Assembly (NCBI GenBank): GCA_002007465.1
Contig: LNAC01000031.1
Span: forward strand, 1,998,070-2,062,069
Length of the DNA stretch: 64,000 nt
Reading direction: 5' to 3'
From: Ailurus styani
Lineage: Eukaryota; Chordata; Mammalia; Carnivora; Ailuridae
Numbering within the stretch: position 1 is the first letter of the stretch; each line of letters opens with the position of its first letter. A model generated the notes under the pieces. It saw nothing but the letters and a program-made list of their open reading frames with translations. It was not told the DNA's origin and ran no database searches. Below, in pieces: positions 12,979-23,999 of this stretch. A program made the translations under genes and the position numbers.

Positions 12979-13978
12979 TTTTTATTATTAAGTGCTGTTC
13001 TTCCTATTGAATGTTCTACAGTTTATCCATTCACTAACTGGGTTTCCAGTCGTTTGGCCATTATGATTAAAGATTTAATAAACTGTCACATACAAGTCTC
13101 TGGATAGGCATATTCCAAACTTTGGATGTACTTTGGAGTAGGACTTCTAGGTTGTATGGTAAAGTACATGTTTTATTTTATAAGAAAACTGCCAAACTAT
13201 TTTCCAAAGCAGATATGCCATATTATGTTCCCACCAGCTATAGATGAGAGTTCTTGTTACTCTTTAACCGTGTGAGCATTTTGTATTGTAGGGTTTTTTT
13301 GTTTTTGTTTTTGTTTTTGTTTTCATGTAGCCATTCTGGTAGGTGTCCAGTGGTAACAAGTAATTTTCATTTCCCTAGTGACTAATGGTATTCAACATCT
13401 TTTAATGTGTCATTCTTATTTCTAGTCTTAAGAATTTTTTCCAATTTTATAAGTAGAATTGTTGATAAAATTCATGTATCAAATAAGCTGCAAATATTTT
13501 TTTCTAGTCTATGGCTTGTCTTTTAATTTTCTTAACAGTATCTTTTGAAATGCAGAATTTAAGATTTTTTTATAAAATCCAGTTTTCCCCTTTTTTCTTC
13601 TGTGGTTCCTTCTTTGTGTGTAGAAATCTTTGCCTAACTCAAGATCACAAAGATTTTTCTCATGTTTTCTTTTAAAAGGATTATACTTTCAGGAATTACA
13701 TTTAAGTCTGTGATCCATCTCAAGTTGATTTTTGTATATAATGTGTGGTATGAACAAAAGTGTATGTGGGGATGTTTTTAGTTTTTGATTTTGTTTTTTG
13801 GATATCATTTGTTGAAAAGACTATCTTTTTCCACTGAATCTTTCTATTACCTTATTGAAAATCAGTTGTTCATATACAGGTGGGTCTGTTTCTGGGCTTC
13901 CTATTTTGTCCTATTAATTTATATTTCTGCCTATGCCAACAACACTCTTGATTACTGCACTTTAAATAGTAAATTATG

Positions 13979-14196
13979 GGAGCACCTGGGTGGCTCAGTC
14001 GGTTAAGCAACCGACTCGTTTCCACTCAGGTCATGATTTCGGGGTTGTGGGAGCAAGCCCCATGTCGGGCTCTGTGCTAAGCGCAGAGTGTGTTTGAGAT
14101 TATCTCTCTTCCTCTCCCTCGGCCAACCCCCCCACCTCCACCTTGCACTCTCACACTCTCTCTCTCAGTAATAAATAACAATCTTTAAATAAACAA
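13979..14196 (+). repeat. Can-SINE
   Basis: GGGAGCACCTGGGTGGCTCA head, CAGGTCATGATTTCGGGG and a CT-rich tract ending near AATAAATAACAATCTTTAAA. Short flanking repeats (AATTATG / CATTATG). Confidence 0.92.
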
Positions 14197-14508
14197 TACA
14201 TTATGAAATCAGGTGGTGTGAGTTTTAATTTTGTTCTTCAAAAATTTTAGGGCCTTCTAAATTCCTTTGCTTTTCCACATATGTTTTAGAATTGTAACTT
14301 TCTACCAAGAGTCTGCTAGGATTTTGATTGAGAATATATTGAGCATATAATCAATTTGAAGAATATTGACAGTTTTTGACTTAGGAACACAGTATGTATT
14401 CCATTATTTATGTCTTTAATTTCTCTCATTGTGATTTTTTTCACTATACAAATCTTGCTACATAAATTGTTAGATTCATCCCTTATAAATTCTTTTTTTA
14501 ATTACAAT

Positions 14509-14705
14509 TTTTAAAAGATTTTATTTATTTGAGAGAGAGAGAGCATGGGGAGGGCAGAGGGAAGAGGAGGAAAAGAAGGGAATCCCAAGCAGACTCCTAG
14601 CTGAGTACAGAGCCTGATGGGGGACTCAATTCCACAACCTTGTGATCATGACCTGAGCGGAAACCGGGAGTCAATGCTCAGTTGACTGAACCACCCTGGT
14701 ATCCC
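14509..14705 (-). repeat. Can-SINE
   Basis: TTTTAAAAGATTTTATTTAT then a GA-rich run, TCATGACCTGAGC and CCACCCTGGTATCCC. Confidence 0.92.
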
Positions 14706-15085
14706 TTTAATTTCAATTTTTAAGTATTTATTGATTTTTGGATTTAATCTTTTCCCTGTGACCTTGCTGTACTCAATGGTTAGTTATAACAGCTTCTTCC
14801 AGATTTGAGATTTTCTACGTAGATTATCATATCCTCTGTGGAAAAAAGTTTTATTTGTATCTTTGGAATCTTCTATGCCTTTTTTTTTTCTTCCTTGGCT
14901 TAATGTACTCCCTAGGACCTCTTTCATAATGTTGGTAAGAATAGGCATCTTACTCTAAGAATTGCCTTATTTCCATCTGGGGTAAACTCATTCTTTCAAC
15001 ACTGAGTATGGTAGTAGCCATAGCTTTTTTTGTATATGACCTTTATCCCGTCAAGGAAATTCCCTTCTAATCTTAGATTTCTGAG

Positions 15086-15481
15086 TATTAAAAAAATAAT
15101 TTTTTAAAATATTTTTTAAATAACCACAAGTTCTTATTCTTGGGATATGTGCACCTGTTGTACAAGTTCTTAAATCATAGAATCAGATTGGAGACTGCCA
15201 CCTTCATTACCTATTCTACATTTATTTTTTCAGAGTACTTTTTATCAAAGAAACCATCAAAAAACAACTTGTAAAGTAGTGGGATCCAATGGTGAAATTG
15301 AATTGAACTCTCTCAAGCCTCTGGTTAACATTTTGGACAGATGGACATTATGAATGTGTTCCTTTCAAAAATTTAACAATTCCTGTAGCACTTCTGTTTC
15401 TGCTGCTTTTGCAAAGTATAGCACTAGCCTCGTGCACAGTCATCCTTTAAAAATCCTTTAAATATTAACTGATTTCTTATT
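15086..15481. other. Unassigned sequence between L1 pieces
   Basis: No recognised repeat or gene. 15235-15450 is less AT-rich than its surroundings and reads on the + strand as a broken coding-like stretch with two in-frame stops. See findings. Confidence 0.4.
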
Positions 15482-15598
15482 CTTTTTTTTTTTTGCTTAA
15501 ATTTATTTTTAAGTAATTTCTACTCCAAACATGGGACTCAAACTCATGACCCCAAGATCGAGTCCCACGTTGTAACTGAGCCAACCAGGTGTCTGTAA
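15482..15598 (-). repeat. Older Can-SINE
   Basis: T-run, TTTTTAAGTAATTTCTACTCC, CCCAAGATCGAGTCCCAC and CTGAGCCAACCAGGTG. Confidence 0.85.
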
Positions 15599-15842
15599 CT
15601 GATCTATTCTTATTGCTTTATGCACTCTTTCTTCTTGTCTAATATATGGTTCATTTAGATAAGCTCCCCTTGGGGAATCTTGTTATTTTTTAGAATTCAG
15701 TTCACTTTGTTGCCTGGTGACCTCTACTGTCTAATGGTTTTAAGTAAAACTATGATTTTTTTAGATTTAACTATTTTTTCTTGTTAGAATAGGAGGAATG
15801 TACTCTTATAAATGTATCCTAAGAAGAGGCATTCTAAAATGG

Positions 15843-17395
15843 GTTTTTTAAGCCAACTTTATTGAGGCATAATATATACCCTACAGTAAATTGCATGCAC
15901 CATGTGTGCAATTTGGTGAGGTTTGAGAAATGTATACATTAACATAATCGTGATACAGAATATTTCCAACACCCCTGAAGTTTTTATTGTACTCTTCGCA
16001 ATCTCCATACTTAAACTGTAGCCTAGGAAACCACTTACTGATTGGCTTTATATAACTACAGATTAGGTACGTCTGGCATTTAATAAGTAAATTAGTGAAA
16101 TCACACACTTTTTGTCTGACTTCCTTTGCTCAATAAAGTGTTTTTAAGATTAGTTCATGTTGTTGCCTGTATCTGTAGTTCATTCCTTTTTATTGCTGTA
16201 TAATACTCCATTGTATGGATCTACTGCTCACTTAATGGGTTTCCATCTTTTAGCTAATATGAATGAAACTTCTATGACCATTCCTTTACAAGTTGTTTTG
16301 TGCATATGTTTTCTTTTCTTGGATAAATACCTTGGAAAAGAATTGCTAAATCATATGATAAACACTGAACTTTTAAAGAAGCTGTCAAACTTGTACAACA
16401 TAGCTCTACCATTTTACAATACATGAAAGTTGCACTTGTTTTGCATCTTTGCCAGCACAAGCTATAGTGGTTTTTTTAAAAGGCTAAAATCATAATAGTT
16501 ATGTAATGCAGTCACATGGTTTTAATTTGCATGTTATTGATAACTAATGATATTGATCTCTTCATGTGCTTTTGGCTATTATATGTCTTATGTGAAATAC
16601 TTACCAAATCTTTTGCCCATTTGTAGTTGGATTATTTGCTTTCTTGTTATTGACTTGTAAGCATTTTTTCTGTGCTATTTTTAATAGATTATGTTTTTTT
16701 GATAGGTTATATTTTTTAAGGCAGTTTTAGGTTCACAACAAAATGGAGAAGCTAGAGATTTTGCATATGTTTGCTGTCCCCACATATGCATAGCCTCTCA
16801 CATTATCAATATCTTCTGTAAGCAATTTAAATATAAGTACAAGTCTTTTATTAGATATATGTACTATAAGTACTTTTTCCAGATCTATAACTTGCCTTTT
16901 TTTTCAGTAATTTTCAAAGAACAAAAGTTTAAAATTTTAATGAAGTCCATTCTCTAATTTATTCCCTTAATATTTCATGCATTTTGTATCCCATCCATAT
17001 AAGAAGCTTTTGTCTACCCTAGAGTCAAAAAGATTTTCTTGTGTTTCTTTTTCTAGAAGAGTTATTTAGCTCATTATTCCATTTTAAGTTAATTTTTCTG
17101 TATGATGAGATCTAAGACTTGGGGCTCATTTTTTCCTCTGTGTGGACATCCAGTTTCTCTGGCATCATTTCCAGAAAAGAAGAATTTTCTCTACTGAGTT
17201 ATATGACTCTTTTATATTAAAAAAATCAGTTGACCATATGTGTGCATCTATTTCTGTATATTCTAGTGACTATGTATCTATCCCCATGCTAAAATAAAAT
17301 AGTCTTGATTACTATAGACTCTTGAAGTCAGGTAGTAAGAGTGCTTCAACTTTGTACATTTTCCAAATTGTTGTGGCTGCTCTAAGTCATTCATA
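15843..17395 (-). mobile_element. Antisense L1 3' region
   Basis: Starts CCAACTTTATTGAGGCATAA and continues TTTATTGCTGTATAATACTC, GCACCTTTTGCCCATTTG-like text and ATCCAGTTTCTCTGGCATC, ending in the part antisense to TTGTGGCTGCTCTAAGTC. The reading frames are destroyed. It abuts the retroviral remnant on its right. Confidence 0.82.
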
Positions 17396-18399
17396 TTTGT
17401 TGACCTTAAACAAAAGAGCCAGCTATTTTACCAGCAAAATGAGTTTACTCAGGAATAGCAGAGGAATTGCATTTCAGGACAAGCAAATTATGGTAGACCA
17501 GAGAGGCATGTCTGGAGAACAGAGGAGAGGGGCCTGATTTTACAGAAGAAAGGAGGAAGCTGAGAGGGCTGTTTCAGAGTTCTCATTGGCCGGGCTGTTG
17601 CTAGATAAGAAGAAATCTTTCCTTCCCACTGCTGGGGTATGTAAGTTTCCTGCTGGGAACTGCAAGGTATGCTTTTTAGGGTGACTAACAGTACGCGAAA
17701 GCTCCCACTTCCTGGGTTCCCGATTCCATCTTACATGTTTCTTTTGTTTTCACATTTCCCTCTTCTGATTAAGATCTTTCTCAAAACATTGCTGCTCAAG
17801 GTTAGATTTTTGAAATTTAGTGCTTTTGTCCCTTGGTGCCAGGAAGGACATTTACTGCTTGTCCTGTTCCACCTCAGAGGAAAATGCACAGATTTCAAAC
17901 TTGTGAGGCCACATTTGAGTAACAAGGAAGGTAATGAGGGAGAACTCTTAGGCATTTCCCTCTGAGGTCTATATCTTATTAAGTTGGAAGCATTGGAGAA
18001 CATCTGTAAGTGTTGAGCTAACAGCACCCTACTGGGTGCATCACTTCTGTAGAGATTTGACAGGCAGCAGGTGCAAAATTTAAAAATTATTACATAGAAT
18101 AATGACCCCAGTTTGTATGTATGTAATAGTTCTAAACCATGAGCCAGACTTGAAGTCAACCAGCTAAAGAGCATGCATGGTTATGGATAGAAAAAGGTTG
18201 AAATAGGGATGAGAGCATCTGGCTCTAACAGCCAAAACTGATTGGTCTTGGGATCAAACAGAAACTGCTTACAGATAAAACCAAGGGATCCCTGACGACA
18301 TGAGTAGGTCAGAGTTTCTGGTCACAGAAACTCTAGTCAGAGAGGTTTCCTCTTTTTTGCAACAGATTGGGTCAAGAATGTAAGGAAGGAAATAAGGTA

Positions 18400-18610
18400 A
18401 GCAACAGTGAGGAGAAGGTAAACAACCCTGGTTCTGTCATTTTGGGGAAATGTTCTCTCCTTCATCTGTTTCAATGCCTAGAAATCCATTTTCAGGCCAC
18501 CAATTGGTGTGCAGGTCCAGTCAGGGTTTGGTGTTTTTTTTAGATCCAACACATGGATCCAAGAGTTGATTCCTTGGAGTTCGGCTGCTATAAGGGTAGG
18601 TTAACAGTAC
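18400..18610 (-). pseudogene. ERV end of pol / start of env remnant
   Basis: The - strand contains NSWIHVLDLKK and WTCTPIGG-like text, resembling the integrase C-terminal SH3-type end that overlaps the env start in class I ERVs, followed by a stop and a hydrophobic stretch. Assignment is from pattern memory only. Confidence 0.5.
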
Positions 18611-18768
18611 TTGAGAGGGGACTTTCCAACAGAGTTGCACTATGAAGTCTTTCTGGAGGTATCTTTTCCAATAGACAAAATCTCTGAGATGCAAGGTGAG
18701 ATGTTTAGGATCTTTGTCCCCTCGGGCATGCTGTATAAAGATTGTTCTACTAAAGCATGGTTTAACAA

Positions 18769-19005
18769 TCAGGCGTTCATGACATCATCAAAAGGAATAG
18801 ACCAGAGACCAAGAAGGATTAATGGCAGTGCCTTTGGCCAGGGTATTTGAAGGGTTTCTGCAAATTTTGCTAATGAGGTCTTATTTACACTGTTTTCATG
18901 TTTGAGGATTGAGGGCCATAAGCACAGTGAAAGTATTATAAAACTGGCCAACCAACAGCACAGACCTGTCAAAAACTTGTCCAGTGAAGGGAGTTCCCCC
19001 ATCAC
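18769..19005 (-). pseudogene. ERV pol remnant, integrase region
   Basis: Nearby frames give HSDGGTPFTGQVF, which carries the second Asp of the integrase DDE core, and then SLAKFAETLQIPWPKALPL. The latter matches the segment after the catalytic Glu in gammaretroviral integrases. Frameshifts and stops separate them. 19006-20190 between this and RT is poorly readable. Confidence 0.78.
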
Positions 19006-19943
19006 TATGAAGTTCCAGGGAGAGTTCTTCAGGTTGGAATGATCTTTTCTAGGAGGTCAAGATCTTTTCTTGTTCTGAAATGAGATGCTCCAAATATCAA
19101 ACCTCCATTCGTGACTAGAAAGTGCTTGGGAGCAGCATGAACAGGTATTCTTGAATTGTATTTCGGCAGGAGGGGTAGGCAAGCAAAGCAGGCACTATTT
19201 GCAGCCTTACTAATACATCCCCTTCACTGCTGATTCAGAAAGATTATCATTTTTTCAGTATGCCAGTGATTCAATGCATGGATAGTAATCAGTAATGGGA
19301 TATTTGGAGTCTCTGGCAGGACTGGATTACTGTTTGGCCTAAGCCAGAGTTTTCTTTTTTTAACCAAACTAACAATTATTAGAATTCCAATACTGTTTTT
19401 CCTTTTCTAGGGCTAATTGCCGGGCATCTCTAGTCAACTTTTCAAAATTATCATTTGAAGGAATATCCCCATGGACCATGACAGGAGTTTGGCTGTTGGT
19501 TCCTTTGAGAGCCGTGTACTTTGTGGCATTCCAGAGGCATCACTATTGTCCTGTAGTTTTGCTGACGGCTAAAATGCAAACCCAAGTAAGACAATTCAGA
19601 CTGTTGGGCCAAGGTAGCCAAGAACAGAGGTACCTTCATGACTTCCAAAGCAGTTGGAATAGCATACTCAGCATAATATTTACCATTTTGATCCTTTTAA
19701 ATAAGAACTGTCAGTACAAAATAGTCAGTGTTAACCAAAGGAGTTCCCTCTAAGTCATCAGGCAGGAGCAGGAGGTGACCTGTCAGAGACAAACAGTCCT
19801 GAGGAGTACCATCCACAGAAAAGGGAAGGAGGGTGGCAAGGTTAAGATTATGTGAGGAATGGGTACGTGTAATGAGAGTTCAGGAAGGAGAGGGAAATAG
19901 GATGTCCAAGGGCGGGGTATTTTTTAAGTTTTCCTTTAGAGTT

Positions 19944-20140
19944 TTGTTTTATTTCTAAAGATCTTGTTTTTTATCTTGTCAAAGAGCAAGAGAGAGCACA
20001 GACAGGGGGAGTGGCAGACAGAGGGAGAAGCAACCTTCCTGCTGAACAGGGAGCCCAATGCAGGACTCGATTCCAGGACCCCAGGATCATGACCTGAGCT
20101 GAAGGCAGGTGCTTAACCAACTGAGCCATCCAGGCATCCC
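19944..20140 (-). repeat. Can-SINE inside the ERV
   Basis: Flanked by TCCTTTAGAGTT (19932-19943) and TCCTTTAGGGTT (20141-20152). The body ends GAGCCATCCAGGCATCCC. Confidence 0.92.
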
Positions 20141-20191
20141 TCCTTTAGGGTTATAAAGATGAAATCATCTTGATCTTCCTAAATGATAGTG

Positions 20192-20527
20192 TCAGGTTTT
20201 TAGTTTTGGTTTGTTTGTTTGTTTTTTAATACAGTAGCCCATTAACTGAGAAAACCTTGTAAATGGCACTTGGTTTTGGGTTTGAACAAGTTCAAGATGC
20301 ATATTTGGATCTAAATGTAGCTCTTGTTCTGAAATTAGGTGCCCCAAATAGCAAAGTGTAGTTTGAGCAAACTGCAATTTCTCCTTGAAGACTTTGTGTA
20401 CCTTTAAGACTAAAAGTTTAACAGGTGGATGCTGTCTTCCATGTGAAGAGACCTGAGAAGGGGAGCAGAGAAAGCAAGTCCTTGGCATATCGTCATAAAG
20501 CAGAGCCTCCAGGTAACTCTGTATCAT
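20192..20527 (-). pseudogene. ERV pol remnant, reverse transcriptase region
   Basis: An open 111-codon frame holds LLYDDM near its start, a damaged form of the YVDD active site, and then KEKLQFAQ and YLGHLISEQ, typical of class I retroviral RT just after the active site. It lies almost directly next to the nucleocapsid trace, so protease and N-terminal RT are missing. Confidence 0.8.
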
Positions 20528-20559
20528 CTAAAACTGAAGGCTTCCAGAGAGCTTAAGTT

Positions 20560-21690
20560 GGTAACAATCTTTCTCCCAGTGTCCTAGCTTTTGCAGTAAT
20601 GACATGACCAGATGAAGTTTGGCTTCATTTCGGGGACTTCATTTGTTGAAATTGCAAATTAAGGATTTTAGTGAATTTCCTTTTAGTTAAACCACCTAGG
20701 GTGAGGGTGAGCAGATGTCCTACCTTAACTGAAGCTAGAGTGGACATAATTTCCCATTTCGTCCTGGTCATTTTAACTAGAAAGAAAAGATCTCAGTTCA
20801 GCCTGTTAATGAACACAGAGTTGAAGACTACCTGAGTGGATTCAACAATGGTAGAAGGCCAGAATTTTCCTTAGAAACAATTTGGAGTCAACTGTAATAG
20901 TTGTGTATAGGCTCCCTGGGTTTCTGAGTGCAAACCTGAATCTTATTCCAGTCAATAGGTTTTGGGAAAGCCCTAGAAATTGCCAGGTGAAGTTGCTTAA
21001 GTGAAGTTGAAGTGATTGCAAACCTGACCATATAACAAGGCCGGGGATTGGTCTCACATTTGCAGTTCTAGAGATTTTCCGGAATCGTCCTGCTTGGCTG
21101 TTTTCCTTCAGTGCTGGGCTTGGCCTTTGCCAACGAGCATGCAGTGAAGCCTGAGAAACCAGGTTGGTAAGTCCAAACAGCTATGTTAAATTCCTCAGCA
21201 ATTAAAAAAAAGATTATTTATTTATGTGACACAGAATGAGAGAGAGAGAGAGAGAGAGAGTAAAGCACAATCAGGTAGAGCGGCAGAGGGAGAAGGAGAA
21301 GCAGACTCCCGGCTGAGCAGGGAGACGACATGGGGCTCCATTCCAGGACCCTGGGATCATGACCTGAGCCTTTGCTTAACTGATTGAACCACCCAGGCAC
21401 CCCTCCCTAGCAAATTTGTGGGAATCCTTGCTTACTTTGGGAAAATCTTTAGTCCAGGGGACATTCGAAATTAAGATTTAACATTAGAATCTTCATAGGG
21501 TCTAATTTTAAAGGGGCAGGTTCTAATGGGCTCTGAGGAGGAGGACAGGGTGGGGTTCTGAGAAAAAAAAGTTCAGCAAGAGAGCTGGAATGAAGAAGTG
21601 AAAGGAGGTGCGCAGAGTGGAAGAGCAAAACTGTGGGGGTCGAGGAAATGAAGAGGCCTCTGAGGGCTTTTTATCTTTTTTCAGTGGTTT
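20560..21690 (-). pseudogene. ERV gag remnant (capsid and nucleocapsid)
   Basis: The capsid part is recognised from short motifs such as FAREFNIAV, TYQPGFS and LLTGIRF. The nucleocapsid zinc knuckle reads CHYCK, then LGHWEKDC one frame away, so a single-base frameshift splits the CCHC motif. A 71-codon ORF at 20842-21057 is the longest open piece. Split by a Can-SINE. Confidence 0.75.
21203..21403 (-). repeat. Can-SINE inside the ERV gag remnant
   Basis: AAAAAAGATTATTTATTTAT then a GA microsatellite (21237-21262), TCATGACCTGAGCC and CCACCCAGGCACCCC. Confidence 0.92.
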
Positions 21691-21764
21691 ATTTGCCTGG
21701 GTCTGTCCTTATTTCTTTCCTTCCTTCCCTCCCTTCTTTCCTTTCATCACTACACTCTTTTTTA

Positions 21765-23985
21765 TGTTTGCTTTAATTGAAGTATAGTTGACCTACAACT
21801 GTATTCCCTTCAAGAATACAATATATTGATTTGACAATTATATACATTACTCATTGCTCACCGCCCTAAGTGTAGTTACCATCTGCCACCATACAATGTT
21901 ATTATAATTTTGTTGACTATATTCTCTATACTGTATTTTTCATCCCCATGACTTATTTATTTTTTATTATTTTTTTGACTTATTTTATAACTGGAAGTTT
22001 GTACTTCTTAATCCCCTTCACCTATTTTGCCCATAACCCTATCACCCTCCCCTCTGGGAACCACCTGTTTTTTCTCTGTATTTATGAGTCTGTTACTTAC
22101 TGTTCATTCATTTGTGTCATTTTTTAGATTCCAGATATAAGTGAAATCATGTGGTATTGGTCTTTCTCTGACTTATTTCAGTTAGCATAATAACCTCTAA
22201 GTCCATCCATGTTGTCACAAAAAAAGATTTCATTTCTTATAGCTGAGAAATATTCTATTGTGTATATGTGTGTGTATGTATCTATAAGTATATATATACA
22301 CACATATATGTGTATATGTGTGTATATATATGTAGATACATACACACACATATATATATACATATATATAAAGCAAACCTTCTTTATCCATTCATCCCTT
22401 GATGGACACTTCAATTGTTTCTGTATCTTGGCTATCATAAGTGATGCTACAATTAACATAGGCATGCACCTATCTTTTCAAAATTGTGTTGTCATTTTCT
22501 TTGGGTAAATATCCAATAGTGGAATTACTAGGTCATATAGCATTTCTATTTTTAATTTTTGAGGAACCTTGTACTCTTTCCATAGTGGCTGCATCAGTTT
22601 ACATCCCACCAACACTGCAAGAGGATTGTCTTTTTTATACTAGCCATTCTGCCTAGTGTGAAGTGATATATCATTGTGGTTTTCATCTGCATTTCCCTGA
22701 TAATTAGTGATGCTTAGGATATTTTCATGTGTCTGTTGGCCATCTGAATGTCTTTTTTGGAAAAATGTCTGTTAAGGTCCTCTGCCCATTTTTTCATTGG
22801 TTTATTGTCTTAGTGTTGAGTTATATGAATTCATCATATATTTTGAATATTAATCCCCTATCAAATATATCACTTGCAAATACCCTCTGCCATTCAGTAG
22901 ATTGCCATTTAGTTTTGTTGATGGTTTCCTGACTGTTAAAAAGCTTTTTAGTTTGACATAGTCCCAATTCTTTTTTTTTTTTTCCTTTTGTTTCCTTTGC
23001 TTGAGGAGACAGATTCAGAAAAATGTTGCTAAGGTCTTAAGAGAGTACTGCCTATGTTTTAAGGTCTTACATTTAGATTTTCGATATATTTTGACTTTAT
23101 ATCTGTGTATGGTACAAGAAAGTGATCCAGATAAATTCCTTTGTATGTAGCTGTACAGTTTTCCCAACACCATTTATTGAAGAAATTGTCTTTCCCCCAC
23201 TATATATTCTTGCCTCCTTCATCATAGAATAATTGATCACACAAGTACGGATTTCTTTCTGGGCACTCTGTTCTATTCCATTGATCTGTGTGTTTATTTC
23301 TGTGTCCATACCATTCTCTTCTGATTACTGTAGTTTTGTTGTATAATTTGAAATGTGGGATTGTGGTAACTTTTTCATCTTTGTCAGTATTGTTTGGTTA
23401 TACATGGTCTTTTTAAATTTCATACAAATTTTAGGATTGTTTTAGTTCTGTGGAAGATACTCTTGTTATTCTGATAGGGATTGCATTGGATCTGTTGATT
23501 GCTTTGGGAAATGAGGACATTTTAACAATATTAATCCTAATGCACGAACATGATATAACTTTCCGTTTATTTGTACCTTCATCAGTTTCTTTCATCACTG
23601 TCTTACAGTTTTTGGAGTACAGGTCTTTCATTTTCTGGATTAAATTTATTCCTGAGTATTCTTTTTGCAGTTGACTATGGTTTCTTAATTTCTCTTTCTG
23701 ATAGTTCATTATTAGTGTAAAGAAAAGCAAGTAATTATTATGTATTAGTTTTATATCCTACAAATTTACTGAATTCATGTATCAGTTCTGATAGTTTTTT
23801 AGCATTTTCTATATATAGTGTCATGTCATCTGCAAATAGTGACAGTTTTACTTCTCTACTGATTGCGATGCCTTTTATTTCTTGTCTAATTGCTGCTAGG
23901 GCTTCCAGTACTGTGGTGAATAAAAGTGAGGAGAGTGCACATCCTGGTCTTGTTCCCGATCTTATAGGTTTATGTTCTGTGGGTT
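21765..23985 (-). mobile_element. Antisense L1, 3' end to RT region
   Basis: Starts TTTAATTGAAGTATAGTTGA and runs through CCCATAACCCTATCACCC, TCCATCCATGTTGTCACAAA, TCATTTCACACCATTTATTGAAG-like text and TCATCTGCAAATAGTGACAG (antisense to the RT active-site region), to TGGTCTTGTTCCCGATCTTA. ORFs seen on either strand are fragments. A TA/TG microsatellite (22255-22375) lies in it. Confidence 0.85.
22255..22375. repeat. TA/TG-rich microsatellite
   Basis: Imperfect TATATG, TGTGTG and ACACAC units in an antisense L1. Both strands give spurious tyrosine-rich ORFs here. Confidence 0.9.
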
Positions 23986-23999
23986 ATGATGGATGCACG

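Larger units (their letters stand above)
12489..15085 (-). mobile_element. Antisense L1, 3' region into ORF2 reverse transcriptase part
   Basis: Runs from the L1 3' end (ACATTGTAATAAGC) through CCACCAGCTATAGATGAGAG, TCTTTGCCTAACTCAAGATC and ATTTGTTGAAAAGACTATC to the region antisense to the RT active-site area (ATTATCATATCCTCTGTGG) and TTGGTAAGAATAGGCATCTT. It is interrupted by three Can-SINEs, and no ORF2 reading frame survives. A GTTTTT repeat lies at about 13292-13322. Confidence 0.82.
17396..21690 (-). mobile_element. Degraded class I (gammaretrovirus-like) endogenous retrovirus
   Basis: Reading the - strand right to left gives gag capsid-like text (21690 to about 20640), a nucleocapsid zinc-knuckle trace (about 20570-20620), reverse transcriptase (20192-20527), integrase (18769-19005) and the start of env (about 18400-18600). 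Every part carries stops or frameshifts, and protease plus the first part of RT appear deleted. Two Can-SINEs (19944-20140, 21203-21403) sit inside. 17396-17700 may hold LTR sequence, but I could not define LTR boundaries or a pair. It is an old, non-functional provirus fragment with no intact gene. Confidence 0.8.

Noticed and set aside
17669..18174. ORFs of 98 and 147 codons on opposite strands
   Set aside because: They lie in the env/3' end part of the degraded ERV. No env motif was convincing in the longer frame, so no separate gene is called.
22178..22508. Tyrosine-rich ORFs on both strands
   Set aside because: They arise from a TA/TG microsatellite within antisense L1.
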